A stretch of 64,000 nt of DNA from Porites lobata (GCA_942486035.1 CALNXK010000046.1:2338501-2402500); one strand, 5' to 3'; counted from the first letter of the stretch, positions 23,683 to 35,219 are shown. Notes: generated by a model not told the origin, from the letters alone. A program made the numbers and translations.

Positions 23683-23980
23683 TTACATGATGTCTCTCTT
23701 TTGCTCGAAAATCCGTAAGCGATAGTATTTGAGCCGCGAAGTCCCGCGAGTTGCGAGAATATGCGTTGCGAGGGCGCGAATACGATCCACTTCCTCACAA
23801 CCTCGCGCGTCGTCGCTGCTGGTGATTCTAAGTGGAGACTGATGCGCTGAACGAGGTGAAAGAGAAGGTTTCTCAAGGATGTCTGACACGAACATGGCTG
23901 CTTGTTGTTGTTGGTCGCTCGAATCGTCTCTTGATTCCTCTTCAAGAACCGCAAATTTCTCATGGAATGCATTGCTTAAA
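23683..23980 (-). other. Possible coding fragment of unknown family
   Basis: A minus-strand frame runs about 95 codons (SNAFHEKFAVLEEESRDDSS, then MFVSDILEKPSLSPRSAHQS). It is polar and rich in Ser, Asp and Arg, which is more protein-like than the neighbouring frames. It lacks a convincing splice or start context. It may be an exon of an unrecognised transposon gene. Confidence 0.25.
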
Positions 23981-24354
23981 TCGGATGTAAATTAGTTTCT
24001 CCATGCCGTAGAGGACTTCTGTCAATAATTTGTGAATAGCTGATTTAGCCATATTTCGGGAGTGGATTCATAACGAGCAGTGGGCGACTACCACGCCGTT
24101 ATCAGTTGGAATAGAACGGTGTTCCCTTAAGTATTTTAGTGATACAAAGTTTGTTTATCAGAAAATTGTAGATGTTCTTGTTTTTCTGTGGGCTAACATT
24201 GTAACGCATCTTTTACAGGACTTTTCTTTTAGCCAGAACTTTAGTGCTCTTATAATTTTTAACTTTTGGTCAGCATCACATGTTTACTGTGCCTCTTGGG
24301 AGAACTAACGGTTTGTTTCAGCAAAATCTGTCAAAAGGTTCGACTTTAATTTTA

Positions 24355-25395
24355 ATTAAAATAATAATAATGACTGTTTATTAAGACTCATTGCAGAAAT
24401 ATACAGAATGGCTGAATTACAGAGCTATTTACAAAACATATAATACTAAAATATAATCCAATAAATCCAATAAATACTAGAAAATATAATTGTACAAGCC
24501 ACTAGGTATACTTATGCGTGACAAACTCTTGCGTGCGCTTGGTCCTACAGGTAGGACGCATAGAGCGGCTAATGCCAGATCTAAGATTATAATTATGCAC
24601 AACCTCCTCCTGTTTGAGGAGCATCAAATGCAAGGGGTGATTCTCATTCCGGAGTCTATCAATATAAACCTGGCATAGATGGACGCGTCCGTCACTTAGG
24701 GTTGTTAAGTTAAGGGCATTTAATGCCTCGTTGTAACTCATGAAAGGAAAAATGATGCGCATAGCCCTTTTCTGAATGCTCTCAATCCTATAAGATAGAA
24801 AATCTGGTATATTTTGCCAGACAGGGGCAGCATATTCTAGAACAGGACGAACAATGGTTGTATAAACCTTAGCCAGTGAAACTGGAGGTGCACCACATTG
24901 CTTAAGGACCCTTAAAGAGTAAAGCCTCCTGTTTCCCTGTTGCTCTATAACTTCTACATGATGGTTCCATTTCAGGTCATTACTTACATAAACGCCTAGT
25001 AACTTATATGTCATGACTCTCTCAATTGTGTTACTACCAATTACAATAGGATTAACAATAAAATTATGATTACTCATAAAATTAATTAGCATCTCCTTGC
25101 ATTTAGTAGGGTTCAATTTCATTCTGTGATCTTCAGAAAAAGCATAGATATCATTTGTAACAAAATTGAGTAGACTGGCACTGTTCCTAGGGATTATTTC
25201 AAGGGCTGTGGTATCATCAACAAACTTTATTCTAAGGTTCCGTGAGCGCAATAAATTATTTGTCATGATTGTAAACAAAATGACTCCTAACTTGGTGCCT
25301 TGTGGTATACCGCCCTTGGGAGTTTTCCACACAGTTGTAATGTTCTCAATCCTCACAGCAATTTCGGTCCTATTGAATGCAGGTTTGACTGTGAC
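24355..25395 (-). pseudogene. Non-LTR reverse transcriptase, 3' part, truncated at its 5' side by the Helentron
   Basis: The minus-strand frame 25395-24502 reads GGIPQGTKLGVILF, FVDDTTALEII (the [YF]xDD catalytic box), LNPTKCKEM, YKLLGVYVSNDLKWNHH and RPVLEYAAPVW. These are reverse transcriptase blocks 4 to 7 and the thumb of a CR1/L2/Jockey-like element. The C-terminal NYNLRSG block follows. The 3' end is AT-rich with an (AAT)n-type tract near 24355-24375, usual for such elements. Upstream the frame stays open right up to the Helentron boundary at 25396, and no continuation is seen after the other Helentron end at 34693. The 5' two-thirds is missing. Confidence 0.75.
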
Positions 25396-25409
25396 TTATT
25401 GCCAACGAG

Positions 25410-25435
25410 TCACCCTCGCGAGGACGCGAGGGTGA
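25410..25435. repeat. 5' terminal hairpin of the left Helentron
   Basis: TCACCCTCGCG (25410-25420) pairs perfectly with CGCGAGGGTGA (25425-25435) around AGGA. The identical hairpin is at the matching end of the right copy (47868-47893). It starts on the last base of the terminal inverted repeat, so it probably belongs to the transposition end signal. Confidence 0.8.
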
Positions 25436-25440
25436 CGAGG

Positions 25441-26384
25441 CGGCAGCATCATAAATCCGACGCGCGAGTTAGTTTTGGTACAGGGAGAAAAAATCTCGAA
25501 TCAAAATGTAAGCATAAGGTAATGTAAGAGTGACATCATCGGTCATTGTTTTCGAGCTAGCCAATGGCATCGTGGTATTTTTTAATCTAAACCAATCACA
25601 TCAGGACGATCATGACCGGTGACCACATGACCAACATCAGATGACCACATTAACCTCGTGGGCATTTTCTGGTGTATCCCGGCATCTCCTGTTCGTGTTG
25701 GGCATCGTGCGACTTGCGAGGTGATCAATTACCAGGCAGGAAAAGGTGAGTGGAAATATTGATTTTATTCACTCGTGAGCGTTGTCTTCTTGGGTGCATT
25801 TTAATTAAGTGTTTTTTGGATCCGGGGTCGCAAATCTAGCAACTAGCAGACTGAAAAATCGCCCAGCGAGGCTAAAATCGCCCAGCGAGGCAGTTATCGA
25901 GAGCAGCTCGAAAACGGCGAAGTGACAGTGTCTGATCACGGCGAGCTTGCCAAAACAGTCAATTGTCTTGACCAGATCGGCCAGCGTGCCATTTAAGAAA
26001 CAAAAACAAAACCACTTGAATATATTCACTATAAACTCAATCAGAGGGCGTATAAAGCCTCTTTTTATCGAGCTAGTGTGCTCAGTGCTCAAAATTACAA
26101 ATTTTGATCGACCAACGAGACACGAGTCACACATGGCGTGTCGCTGTTAGTTGTGCGCTTTTTTCTGCTTATCCATTAGCGTGTCCGAAAGTGAAAAAAC
26201 AGTCTAAGCTCTGTTTGCCGGGAAGCCACTATCAGTCAAGCTTGAGGGAGCTTAGCAAATCAGTTTGGATAGTTTTTTTATTCCAAAATTGTAGGGTGCT
26301 TAGCTTCGTTTGAAATCAGAACTGCTCAGGTCCAAAGTACACTTGCTGAAGCGCGTGCACTGAAGTAACAGCTCACGAGAATTT
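25441..26384 (+). other. Helentron leader region, left copy
   Basis: About 950 bp between the 5' hairpin and the first ATG. Only short random frames are present. A 22-bp direct duplication, AAATCGCCCAGCGAGGC type, occurs at about 25856-25892. Promoter elements probably lie here, but none was recognised. Confidence 0.4.
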
Positions 26385-28320
26385 ATGATGCTTCGTCTAT
26401 TGTGTGTGTTATTAGTCGTAAGTCATTATCAGGGCCATAGTGGTGAGACTAATTTCAATTTTCCACGTGGATATCAAAATGTAACCATTTTCAGATTCCG
26501 AGGAAGATATTTGTCTAGACGTATACCTTATCCTTCTAATGGTAGTTTTAATCCCTTTGCAATTTCTAATAAAGAAGCACACATATTAAATGGAAACATA
26601 AATAACTTGGAAGCTGCAAAAATGTGTGAGGAAAACAGCTATTCATTTGGTAGAGATCACTTCAGTAATTATTGTTTAAACAATGCAGGTAAATTTTCCT
26701 GTGCAGTTGATTGTTTTCTCGAGCTGTGTTATGGTGTTTTTTGTAATCATCTTCATAGCACTACACGAAATGAGTTTTTGACGTTATCTATGAGTCATGT
26801 AATCAAAGAGAAAACCTTGGGGCTATTGACATTGTGCGAGAACCTGTGTGGTTATGGCTCAGAGATCATTGTTCATCATTTTCTGCAATGACTGCCAATG
26901 CTGTTTTTAGTGACATATTTACATTGAATACTGTCGGAGAGTTAAGTGAGGACCTCAAGTCATTGTTTGTTGTTCAGCAATGCAATCAGTCGTGTTGCGC
27001 ATCATGTGGCAACCAAATCATATATAAGACAGGTATATTTGTTCTTTACATTACCTGCCCAAATATCATTTCCACGCAATTTGCAAATCATGTTTCAGAA
27101 GCTGTTCTTCCTCACAGTAGGGCTCTTTATTGTGAATCTTGCCAAAAACACAGTGGTGATGTTTCTGCATTGCGACATTTTGTAACACTTCCCACATTTT
27201 TAACTATTGAATTGTCATCCAATTGTATTGATCAAATTACATTTCCTTTAACTATGGACGTTTTAGAAAATTATTATTCACTGAAAGCTGTTGTGCGTTC
27301 TGCAAGTCAACATTTTACTATCGCTATAAATAAAGGAACACATTGGTTGTATTTTGATGATATCTGCAGATCAATTCAGCAATATTCCACTTTTCAAAAC
27401 CTCTTGATTGCCCATGCCAATGGCTGGTATTTTGCTGTCTATGAAAAGTCTGCCATTCCATTCATTGATAGCGGTAATGCACATGCAGCTGTGAACCAAT
27501 CTAAGTACACCCAAGAATACCTCACAGGACATTCAGTGCCAAAAGTACTCATTAATGATACTTTAACAGTGCCATCAAACAAACACATTGCACAAGCAAA
27601 ACAAAATGCATACATGAAAGAATATCGAAAGAAAAGAAAAAGTAATGAAACTGCAGAAGAACAACTTGCCAAAAAACAAAAGCAAAATGCTTACATGAAA
27701 GAGTACAGAAGGAGAAAGAAAAATAATGAATCTCAAAGTGAGACGCTTGCTAGACAAGGAAAGCAAAATATATACATGAGGGAATACAACAGGAGAAAGA
27801 AAAACATTGAAACTGATACCAAAAAATTTGCAACGGAAGAAAAACAAAATACAAACATGAAGGAAAATCATGAAAAAAGTGAAAAACAACTTGGCCTAAA
27901 ACAGAAGAAAAATGCTTACATGAAAGAGTACAGAAGGAGAAAGAAAAACAATGAATTTCATAGTGAGAAACTTACTACACGACGAAAGCAAAATATATAC
28001 ATGAAGGAATACAACAACAGAAAGAAAGACGTTGCAACTGGTAGCAAAACAATTTCAAGAGAAGAAGAACAAAAATACAGTAATGAAAGAAGATCATGCA
28101 AAAAAGTGTTCATGGTGATTTTAAAATGCAAGCAAAACTTATTAGAGAAGAAAAACAAAATACAGACATCATGGAAAATCATGCAAAAAGTGTTAACAGT
28201 GATTTTAAAATGCAAGCAGATCAAAATGTATTTAAATGTTTTGTGGAGAAGGAAAAATATTTGTCTTTGTTTGATAGTCAAACAAATGGACCAATTCATT
28301 TACAGGAATGGGCTAAAAAA
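26385..28320 (+). CDS. USP-like cysteine peptidase plus MKEY repeat array (Helentron, left copy)
   Basis: The ATG at 26385 opens MMLRLLCVLLVVSHYQG, which could be a hydrophobic leader or an artefact. The peptidase follows with a Cys-box-like AGKFSCAVDCFLEL (about 26686-26728), a four-Cys zinc-ribbon-like set (CCASCG and CESC), and a His box GTHWLYFDDI with WYFAVYEK near 27430. This is the order of USP deubiquitinases; substrate cleavage is inferred. From about 27585 come repeats of about 27 residues with core KQNAYMKEYRRRKKNNE, basic and probably helical, a motif I associate with Helitron proteins. The frame breaks at 26775 (five T here, six in the other copy), and later indels fall near 28070 and 28315. 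It probably forms the N-terminus of one polyprotein with the Rep part. Confidence 0.65.
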
Positions 28321-30942
28321 AAAAAACATGCGAGATTTCCATAATTCTTTGAAATTCAAAATCTATAAATGCAACATCTGCCATGAAGCATGGCCATTGT
28401 CAGAAAAAATGTAAAGATGAATCTACATATGTGTGCTCTAGGTGTTTGCGTGACAAGAATGCAACAAAAAGTTTTCAGTTGACAATAATATGATACCTTC
28501 ACAAGCACCAAAAGAACTGCAGGGACTCACACAATTAGAAGAAATGCTTATAGCACGTGTATTTCCAGTAATATCTGTTTATACAAAACCAGGGGGGCAA
28601 AAGGCATACAAAGGCCACTGTATTAATTTTTCCCAAGATATTCAAGAGCTAGCTAACTCATTGCCAAGGTATCCGAGGGAGCTGCCTGTGATAGTTGTGT
28701 CAGTCAAAGGCAAAGATAATACTTATAAAGATCTTACAGTAAGGCGGGAAAAAGTGAGCTGTGCTCTACACTGGTTAGTCCAGCATAACCCTGTATACAA
28801 AAATATTACTATAGATTATGACTGCTTGTCTTCCTTGCCATCTGAAGGCATCCCAAGTGAACTGCATCAGATTGATTGTATTGAGAATACTAAAGATAAG
28901 GAAATGGATCCAGACAGAGGTCCACTTGATGTCAATGAAATACCATTCAATGAAGAGACAGAATTAAGCAGCACAATCCTTAATCCAGTAACCTTAAAGC
29001 CTCAAAAGCAACTTATTACAGATCAGTTATTGCAAAAGCATAAATTAAATTGGCCACACAGAGACGCAAGCCCTCTGAATGAATTTAAGATCGAATTTCT
29101 AGCAACAATGGCATTTCCCACCCTATTTCCTGATGCTAAAGGAGACCCTACAAACACTGCTATAAAGCGGGGTGCAACTTTAGGAGAGAAAATAAAGCAT
29201 CTAATTAAATTTGCTGAATATTCTAATGATGAGTGGACTTATAGGTTTGCAAGCCATCCACGATTTGCATATTGGGCTTTTAATATGATTCAGAGGCATA
29301 GACTTCTTAGTCAAGGGAGTATTTTTTGAAACAAAACCCTAGCGATGCAAAACTAACTGTGGAACAACTTAAACAGATGCTTCAGTCAAATAATCATTCA
29401 ACTTTAATGTCTAAACTTATGCATTATGCTAAAAATATAACTGGTAGCAATAGCTATTGGCACAAAGCAAAAGAGGATTTAAGGGCTACCGTTGCTCAAG
29501 TAGGACCTCCTACAATTTTTTTTTACCTTGTCTTGTGCAGAGTACCATTGGCCAGAATTTCATAATCTTCTAAGTAATGACCACTGTGGAGATATCACAC
29601 CAAAATTGAGACAGAAACATGTTATTGACAATCCACATCTCATTGACTGGTTTTTCACTGAGCGAACTGATCGGTTTGTGAAGTTTTGGCTGAATAAATC
29701 ATTACAGGCATCTTGGTATTGGTACCGATATGAATATGCTGTTCAGAGGGATCGATTCATTGTCACGGAGTTGCAAAATTGCAGAATGATCCAGGGCTTT
29801 GTGAACTTACAGCAGTTGCACTGCAGGGTTTTTGGCATCAAAATATATCAAAGAACACCAAGCAAATATATCAATTGAAGAACTACAAGAACTGAAAAAT
29901 AAGGAGAAAAGGGGGGAAAATGCTGAGGCAACTGTTTGCCAATATGTCAATTTTTATTAACGACATGGAATCCTTGTTCTCCAGATGAAGGTTGGTCCAA
30001 GCCAAATTCTCATCCATGTCAAACACCATATCTTTCCTTAAAAAGAAAGAAAATGGAAGATGACTATGTGAATCTATTGAATTCTGTTCAAAGGCATACG
30101 TTGTGTAGTACTAAGTATTGCCTTAGGGAAAAAAGACAGTTGCGAATTATGCTGCAGGTTTAATTTTCCATTTGATAACTGTAAAAAAAACAAGGATAGA
30201 TTTTGAACCTGTCCATACAAAATCAGGTCAACCAAAGTATAAAGCAGTTATTGTTACTAAACGAAATGACTCAAGATTAAATCGTCATCAACCATTGCAG
30301 CTTCAAGGATGGAGGGCAAATTGTGATATCCAAATTATTGTGGATTACCAGGCATGTTTAGAATATCTTGTTAAGTACACATCCAAAGGGGAAAAAGCAT
30401 CTTCCGTTGTTAATAATGCATTCACCACTATTGTTCAGAAGCTTTCAGACACAAGTGACATTCATAACACATTTAAGCAGATAATGATCAAATCTGTAGG
30501 ACAAAGGGACTATTCAATTCAAGAGGTCATGCATCATTTACTCTCTCTTAAGTGTGTAAGTGCTACTTATGAAGTAATAAATGCATCTCTAGATGGCTCA
30601 AGAAGAATTCAAATTGTAAGAGATAAGGAATATTGTACTGCCCCATCCATGCTCGATATATATGCTGAGCGAAGGAAATACATGAAAACATTTCCAAGTA
30701 TACTAGAATGCAACTTTGTACAGTTTACATCTACATATATTAATAAAGGTTCAAAACTAGAGAAAAGAAAACGACCAGTAATTGTTAAAACATATCCAAA
30801 CTATTCATCAAATCCTCAAAATCAGCATTATGGGCTTTTTGTAAATATCAACTACTTAAGTATAAACCTTGGGAGCATACACCAGATGATGCCTGGAGTA
30901 ATGCTGAACACTGTAATGAAACATTCAAAACATGTTGGATGA
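28320..30942 (+). CDS. Helitron Rep region: DUF6570-like, Helitron N-terminal and HUH nuclease (left copy)
   Basis: This part starts with a CxxC pair (CNICHEAW and CSRCLRDK) and ELQGLTQLEEMLIARVFP, typical of the DUF6570 region that precedes Helitron Rep. A Helitron N-terminal region follows (FLATMAFPTLFPDAKGDPTN at about 29090-29160; HPRFAYWAFNMIQRH). The HUH motif His-Cys-His is at 29758-29766, in a frame displaced because this copy has GGG where the other has GGGG. The Rep tyrosines lie in EYLVKYTSKGEK (Tyr codons 30364-30366 and 30376-30378). Rep nicks and joins DNA strands by covalent Tyr linkage in this family. Breaks occur at 28405, 28470, 29326, 29528, 29750, 30120 and 30832; those at 29326, 29528 and 30832 are shared by both copies. 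Confidence 0.7.
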
Positions 30943-32674
30943 ATTTTCTCTGTAGTAACAATGGAAAGGCTGTAGTTCCTGACTGGGAAATCAAGTTACA
31001 AGCCTTAAAGGAATCTATTAAGCTAGAAACTGACAATTTTACAACAGAAAATGATGAAGAAGAGGAAAAGGAAGAATGGATGTTAATGTCTGAGTTGAAT
31101 ATTCAAAACATTACTAATGATGCACAAAGTTCTGTCTTAGCTCCTGAGGGATATTGGCACAATGTTACTGAACACTTTGATGAAGAGCAACTAAATTCTG
31201 TAGTATCTTGGTTAGCGAATCAAAAATCTATGAATAATCCTCAGTGGCAAATGCCAACAAGGATAGTAGATATTTCAAGCTTTAGTACAAACCAAAGATT
31301 GGCATACAACGTAGTTTGTGATCACTTTAACAGAAGTGACAAAGAACCTATACTTCTCCTAATTAAAGGTATTGCAGGGTCAGGGAAAAGCTATCTCATT
31401 GACGCCATTAGAAATGTACTCCAAACACAATGCAAGGTGCTAGCGTACACTGGAAAAGCATCTTTTTAATGTGAATGGTGTAACTTTGCATTCATTTCTC
31501 AAATTGCCAATTGGCTCAAAAAGACTCACTGAACTAAAAGGAATAGCACTACAACAGCTTCAAAGTAATGTAGAAAATCTTCGGTATTTGATAATAGATG
31601 AATACTCTTTGGTTGGTCAGAGTTTGCTTGGCTGGATAGATTCTAGATGCCGACAAGCTACAGGCCTGGCAAATCAGAGTTTTGGTGGTCTTTCGGTTAT
31701 TGTTGTGGGTGATATAGCACAGTTACCCCCTGTTGGTGATAAACCACTTTACCATTCAATGCCCAAAACAGATAAGCAGATTCAGGGTCATCTCATGTAT
31801 CAACAGTTTAACAAAGTAGTTGCATTGACAGTTAACCACAGAGTTGATGGTAACAGTAGTGAGCAGCACCTTTTTAGGGATCTTCTTCTCAGAGCACGTA
31901 ATGGTGAATCCACACCAGCTGATTGGCATACATTACTGTCAAGAACTCCAGACCGTGTATCAAATATCCAGGAATTTGAAATGTCATCAATAAGACTATC
32001 CTATCTCAAGTCTAGTGTTGCAGAGATAAACATAGCCAAGTTAAAAGCTCTTAATCAACCAATAGCAACTATAAAAGCTCGTCACTCTGGTGGTGCTCAG
32101 AACCTTAGCTCAGATGAAATGGGAGGCCTAGAGCCTGTGATTTACTTAGCAAAAGGAGCGAGAGTAATGCTCACTATGAACATCTGGACTGAAGTTGGAC
32201 TTTGTAATGGAGCCCTAGGGACAGTATTAGATTTTGTTTATCCACATGACCAGACTCCCCGACGCTACCAATTTGTGTTCTTGTACAGTTTGACGACGAT
32301 TATAATGGCCCTACTCTTTCTGCTAGATTTCCAAGATGTGTTCCAATTTGTCCAATAACACAGGTTTCTCAAAACCTAGGTCAAAAATGTGAAAGACAGC
32401 AATTACCCCTAAAGTTAGCATGGGCAATCACTATACACAAGAGTCAAGGTTTAACGCTAAAAAAGCCTGGGTTGATCTTGGTCCTTCAGAAAAATCTTCA
32501 GGAATGACATATGTTGCACTAAGTAGAGTTAAGAAACTTGAAGACCTAATGGTAGAACCCATGACCCTGGATAGACTGCAAGCACCCAAAAAAATGTGCA
32601 ATTTAAATTACAGACTTAAAGAAGAAGAGCGGCTAGATGGTTTAGCCCAAGATACTTTGGACAGTTTATTGTAG
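30939..32674 (+). CDS. PIF1-type DNA helicase of Helitron (left copy)
   Basis: This is an SF1B helicase that unwinds DNA during Helitron transposition. Visible motifs are Walker A GIAGSGKS (31368-31391), Walker B YLIIDEYSLVGQ (about 31590), motif III VVGDIAQLPPVGD (about 31710), HRVDGN, AWAITIHKSQGLTL (about 32420) and YVALSRVKKLEDL (about 32510). The reading frame overlaps the stop of the preceding frame (ATGA at 30939-30942). True family alignment says it continues from the Rep part without a break, so the overlap results from the shared indel near 30832. Local breaks here are at 31466 (TTTTT versus TTTT in the other copy), near 32270 (CCCC versus CCCCC), near 32390 and at about 32460. Confidence 0.8.
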
Positions 32675-32892
32675 AATCCTATTGCCCTAAATATATTAAA
32701 CATCCAAACCAGATAAAACCACTTTTAACAATTAGAGTTTGATTAACCAGATGTGAGCCTTGATTCAAGATAATGTAAAGGATACAGATTTTAACTTGAA
32801 ATAATGGCATAAATTGAGTGGAAAACTGCTACAATGTACATAACCTTTATTTAGAATTTTTATTTTTTTGTTACAGATTCTTTGTGGAAAGA

Positions 32893-34121
32893 ATGTCAAA
32901 GCGTGAGCCAGACCTTAACTCGGGTAAGTATTATGATTATGGGGGGAAGAACAGTAGATCAGAATGCAAGGAAAATGGTGAATAGGTACTAAACACAGAG
33001 ACTACAGTGATTTGTTGCCTATTTAACATGAATCTTTTGATTTTTTCCTTAGAATCACTCTGTGGCTTTATACATAATTTAAGCCCTGTAAAACGCTCAA
33101 AGAGAACGGATTGGTTTGAGTTTCATCTGCAAACAAGTCCTTCCAAAGTACAGCGAGTAGTTGGATTTAATATCCCAAGCCACTCAACCTTCAGTGGACA
33201 TAACAAATCAAAAACCCCTGTGCTGCTGTCAAATACTAAGAAGAATGATTCGAACAAGGACATTATCTTCAACCAACAGTCAATTGTAAGGTCTGCACCA
33301 GCGTTCGACATTGACTTTGATTATTCTCCAGACATTGCTGCATCTGAGTCATCCTCCTCTTCAGTGCAACCTGCTACTACGATCACTCTGGAACAGGTAC
33401 CAACTCTAAAGATAAACCAGAAGGTCAACGTCACAGCAACGATTTCATTGGGCAGTGAACAACCTAAGCCGGTTGAAGTGAAATCCACACAAAAAGATGA
33501 CGCTCGTCAAAGAGGATTGTGTCTTAGAAGATGAGACAGGTACAGCTGAAATTCACATTTGGGATGACCTCATCAACAACGTGAAAAATGGGACAACATA
33601 TGAATTCCAAAACCTGAACGTCAAGCACTTCAAAGGAAGCACCCACTTAGCAACGACACCAGCAACTACCTTCAAGGAAGCCAGCAAACAACTTAAGTCT
33701 GTGCAAGGGCCTACACTACTGGAAAACCCAGAAAAAGAAGTTAAAGTCGACATGTTCAAGTTTCTTAACAACCTAAGCATATTCGTTGCTTGTCAAGCTT
33801 GTAAGAGGAAGATAACAGAGAGTGCCCATCAGAAGTACATAAAATGCAGGAACTGCGGAGTAAAAGGCAGCGTCAAGGCGAATGCAAAGAGATGCATCTG
33901 TGCAAGTCAAAGTAGAAATAGCTGGAAAGGAAATATGGCTGACAGCGTTCACAAAAGAAATTGAAAGTCTTCTGGCTCTGTCTCCAGAGCTTTCCCTTAT
34001 GAGTGACTCAGAATCTATTGAAGACCACCTTATGGACCTCAAGGATATCCACTTCACCTATAATGTGAACAAAAACACCATAACCCAGGTGACATCTCTT
34101 TCAAATGGACTGGCGCAATGA
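32893..34121 (+). CDS. RPA-like single-strand DNA-binding protein, two exons (left copy)
   Basis: Exon 1 (32893-32923) starts MSKREPDLNS; the donor is GGTAAGT, the intron 32924-33052 ends TTTTTTCCTTAG, and the joined codon is Glu. Exon 2 carries an N-terminal block (LCGFIHNLSPVKRSKRTDWF), then an OB-fold with ISLGSEQPKPVEVKSTQK and EDETGTAEIHIWDD, and a C-terminal zinc ribbon (CQACKRKI and CRNCG). This order matches replication protein A large-subunit domains, which several Helitron families carry. It probably protects single-stranded transfer intermediates. It is transcribed separately from the Rep-helicase gene. In this copy the frame breaks near 33490 (five A, other copy four) and near 33862 (extra AA). 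Confidence 0.75.
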
Positions 34122-34237
34122 CACTATGGAACGATTGATTAATGGGCTATCTTGGCATGAAACTACTTACTATGTAAACTACGTTCAAAGTTGCCTTCTA
34201 AAATCATGTTAAAACACGAACATGAAACATTTTAAAA

Positions 34238-34560
34238 AACAAAGAAATCATGTGAGATATGCATTTTTTATCTCTGTTACAAGTTCAGTTCTTAAAGACA
34301 TTTCAAAAAACAAGGATTTGCATTTGGAATCTACTTTACAAGTTTCGTTTTTAAAAACATTCTAAAAGACGAAGAAAAGCATCTCAGATTTGCATTTGTA
34401 ATTTACGTTACAAGTTTTGGTATTAAAGACATTTGACACATTTCAATTCATGCTCATTTGTCTCAGGTAATGCAAGGGCTACATATATTTCAGCTCTAAT
34501 CTGCCTTACAAGTTTAGTTCTTACGGACATTCTAAACAACAAAGAATAGCATGTGCGTTT
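34238..34560. repeat. Tandem repeats, unit about 60-75 bp, in the Helentron 3' region (left)
   Basis: About four degenerate units share a core of GATTTGCATTTG, then TTACAAGTTT, then AAAGACATT (cores near 34256, 34315, 34388 and, weaker, 34495-34550). The same array is at 38755-39075 in the other copy. Subterminal repeats are common in rolling-circle elements. Confidence 0.6.
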
Positions 34561-34657
34561 TGCAATGCTTTTTTAAACAATCATTCAATTTGAAAAAAAT
34601 GTTCTGTAGTCTGGTTACTTCTTCATTTTCATTCGGCAAGCAACTGTCGCCGTTTTT

Positions 34658-34692
34658 ACTCGTTGGCACTCTAGCGCCAGCTATTTCTAGTT
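34658..34692 (+). other. 3' terminus of the left Helentron
   Basis: The subterminal inverted repeat ACTCGTTGGCA (34658-34668) overlaps a small hairpin, TGGCAC/GCGCCA with one mismatch and loop TCTA (34664-34679). The element then ends in CTAGTT (34687-34692). Sequence beyond 34692 differs from the sequence beyond the other copy's end at 38615. Confidence 0.75.
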
Positions 34693-35100
34693 GATATTCA
34701 TTTTTTTTATTTTTCTGGACATACGGAGAGACTACCACCAACATCTCACCAGGTGACTAATCTACTTCTCGTGTGCTCTTAATTTTGTAGCTTTAAAGTG
34801 CTGGGAAAATTGTAGAACATATATTAATTCACTGCTGAACTGAGCACATGCTGACATGTCCAGTCAGACTTAACATGGGTTTGACAAGCAGATGTATTTT
34901 ATAGAGTATCTTTTCAATGTCTACTCTTGAAGTGAACTGGAACATATCTTAATTTTATTAATAGGTATTGTCCTACTGTCTAGAATTGCTTTACTAAATA
35001 GTTATCTAACTGTTCGACAGCGATACTAAAGCAATCCTATCATGTCCTTGTTATGACTCTTTCTAGACTTTCAATGCGTTACCCTCAAACACGGCAAGAT
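34693..35100. other. Spacer DNA, left part
   Basis: No gene or element was recognised between the left Helentron end and the minus-strand gene that follows. Confidence 0.4.
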
Positions 35101-35219
35101 ACCTGCAAAGCAATTTATCAGCGTTTTGTCAGCACTGCTAAATTTGCCCCAGGAATAAAACTGCCCCAATCACGGGCACACATATAGCTCAGAAACGAAA
35201 CAAAATTATCAACTTGTGC

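Larger units (their letters stand above)
25396..34692 (+). mobile_element. Helitron (Helentron/Helitron2-type), left copy
   Basis: This is a 9.3-kb element in plus orientation. Its limits are set by where it stops matching the inverted copy at 38615-47907. The 5' end holds TGCCAACGAGT (25400-25410) followed at once by an 11-bp stem hairpin. The 3' end holds the inverted partner ACTCGTTGGCA at 34658-34668, subterminal rather than terminal, then a small hairpin and CTAGTT. Asymmetric terminal inverted repeats and insertion at TT are features of Helentron/Helitron2 elements. Genes in order are USP-like peptidase with repeats, DUF6570/Rep, PIF1-type helicase, and an RPA-like protein in a separate gene. 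Confidence 0.85.

Noticed and set aside
26686..26710. A GTAAAT...TGTGCAG mini-intron in the peptidase Cys box
   Set aside because: It would be about 18 nt, too short for a spliceosomal intron, and removing it deletes the proposed catalytic Cys region; the frame is open through it.
27439..28299. Minus-strand Phe/Leu-rich reading frames opposite the peptidase-repeat gene (and their mirror at 45414-45864)
   Set aside because: Antisense shadows of the Lys/Arg/Asn-rich repeats; AAA/AAG codons read as TTT/CTT.
32924..33052. Intron in the RPA-like gene as random non-coding DNA between genes
   Set aside because: Consensus donor and acceptor, correct phase giving one Glu codon, and presence in both copies favour a true intron.
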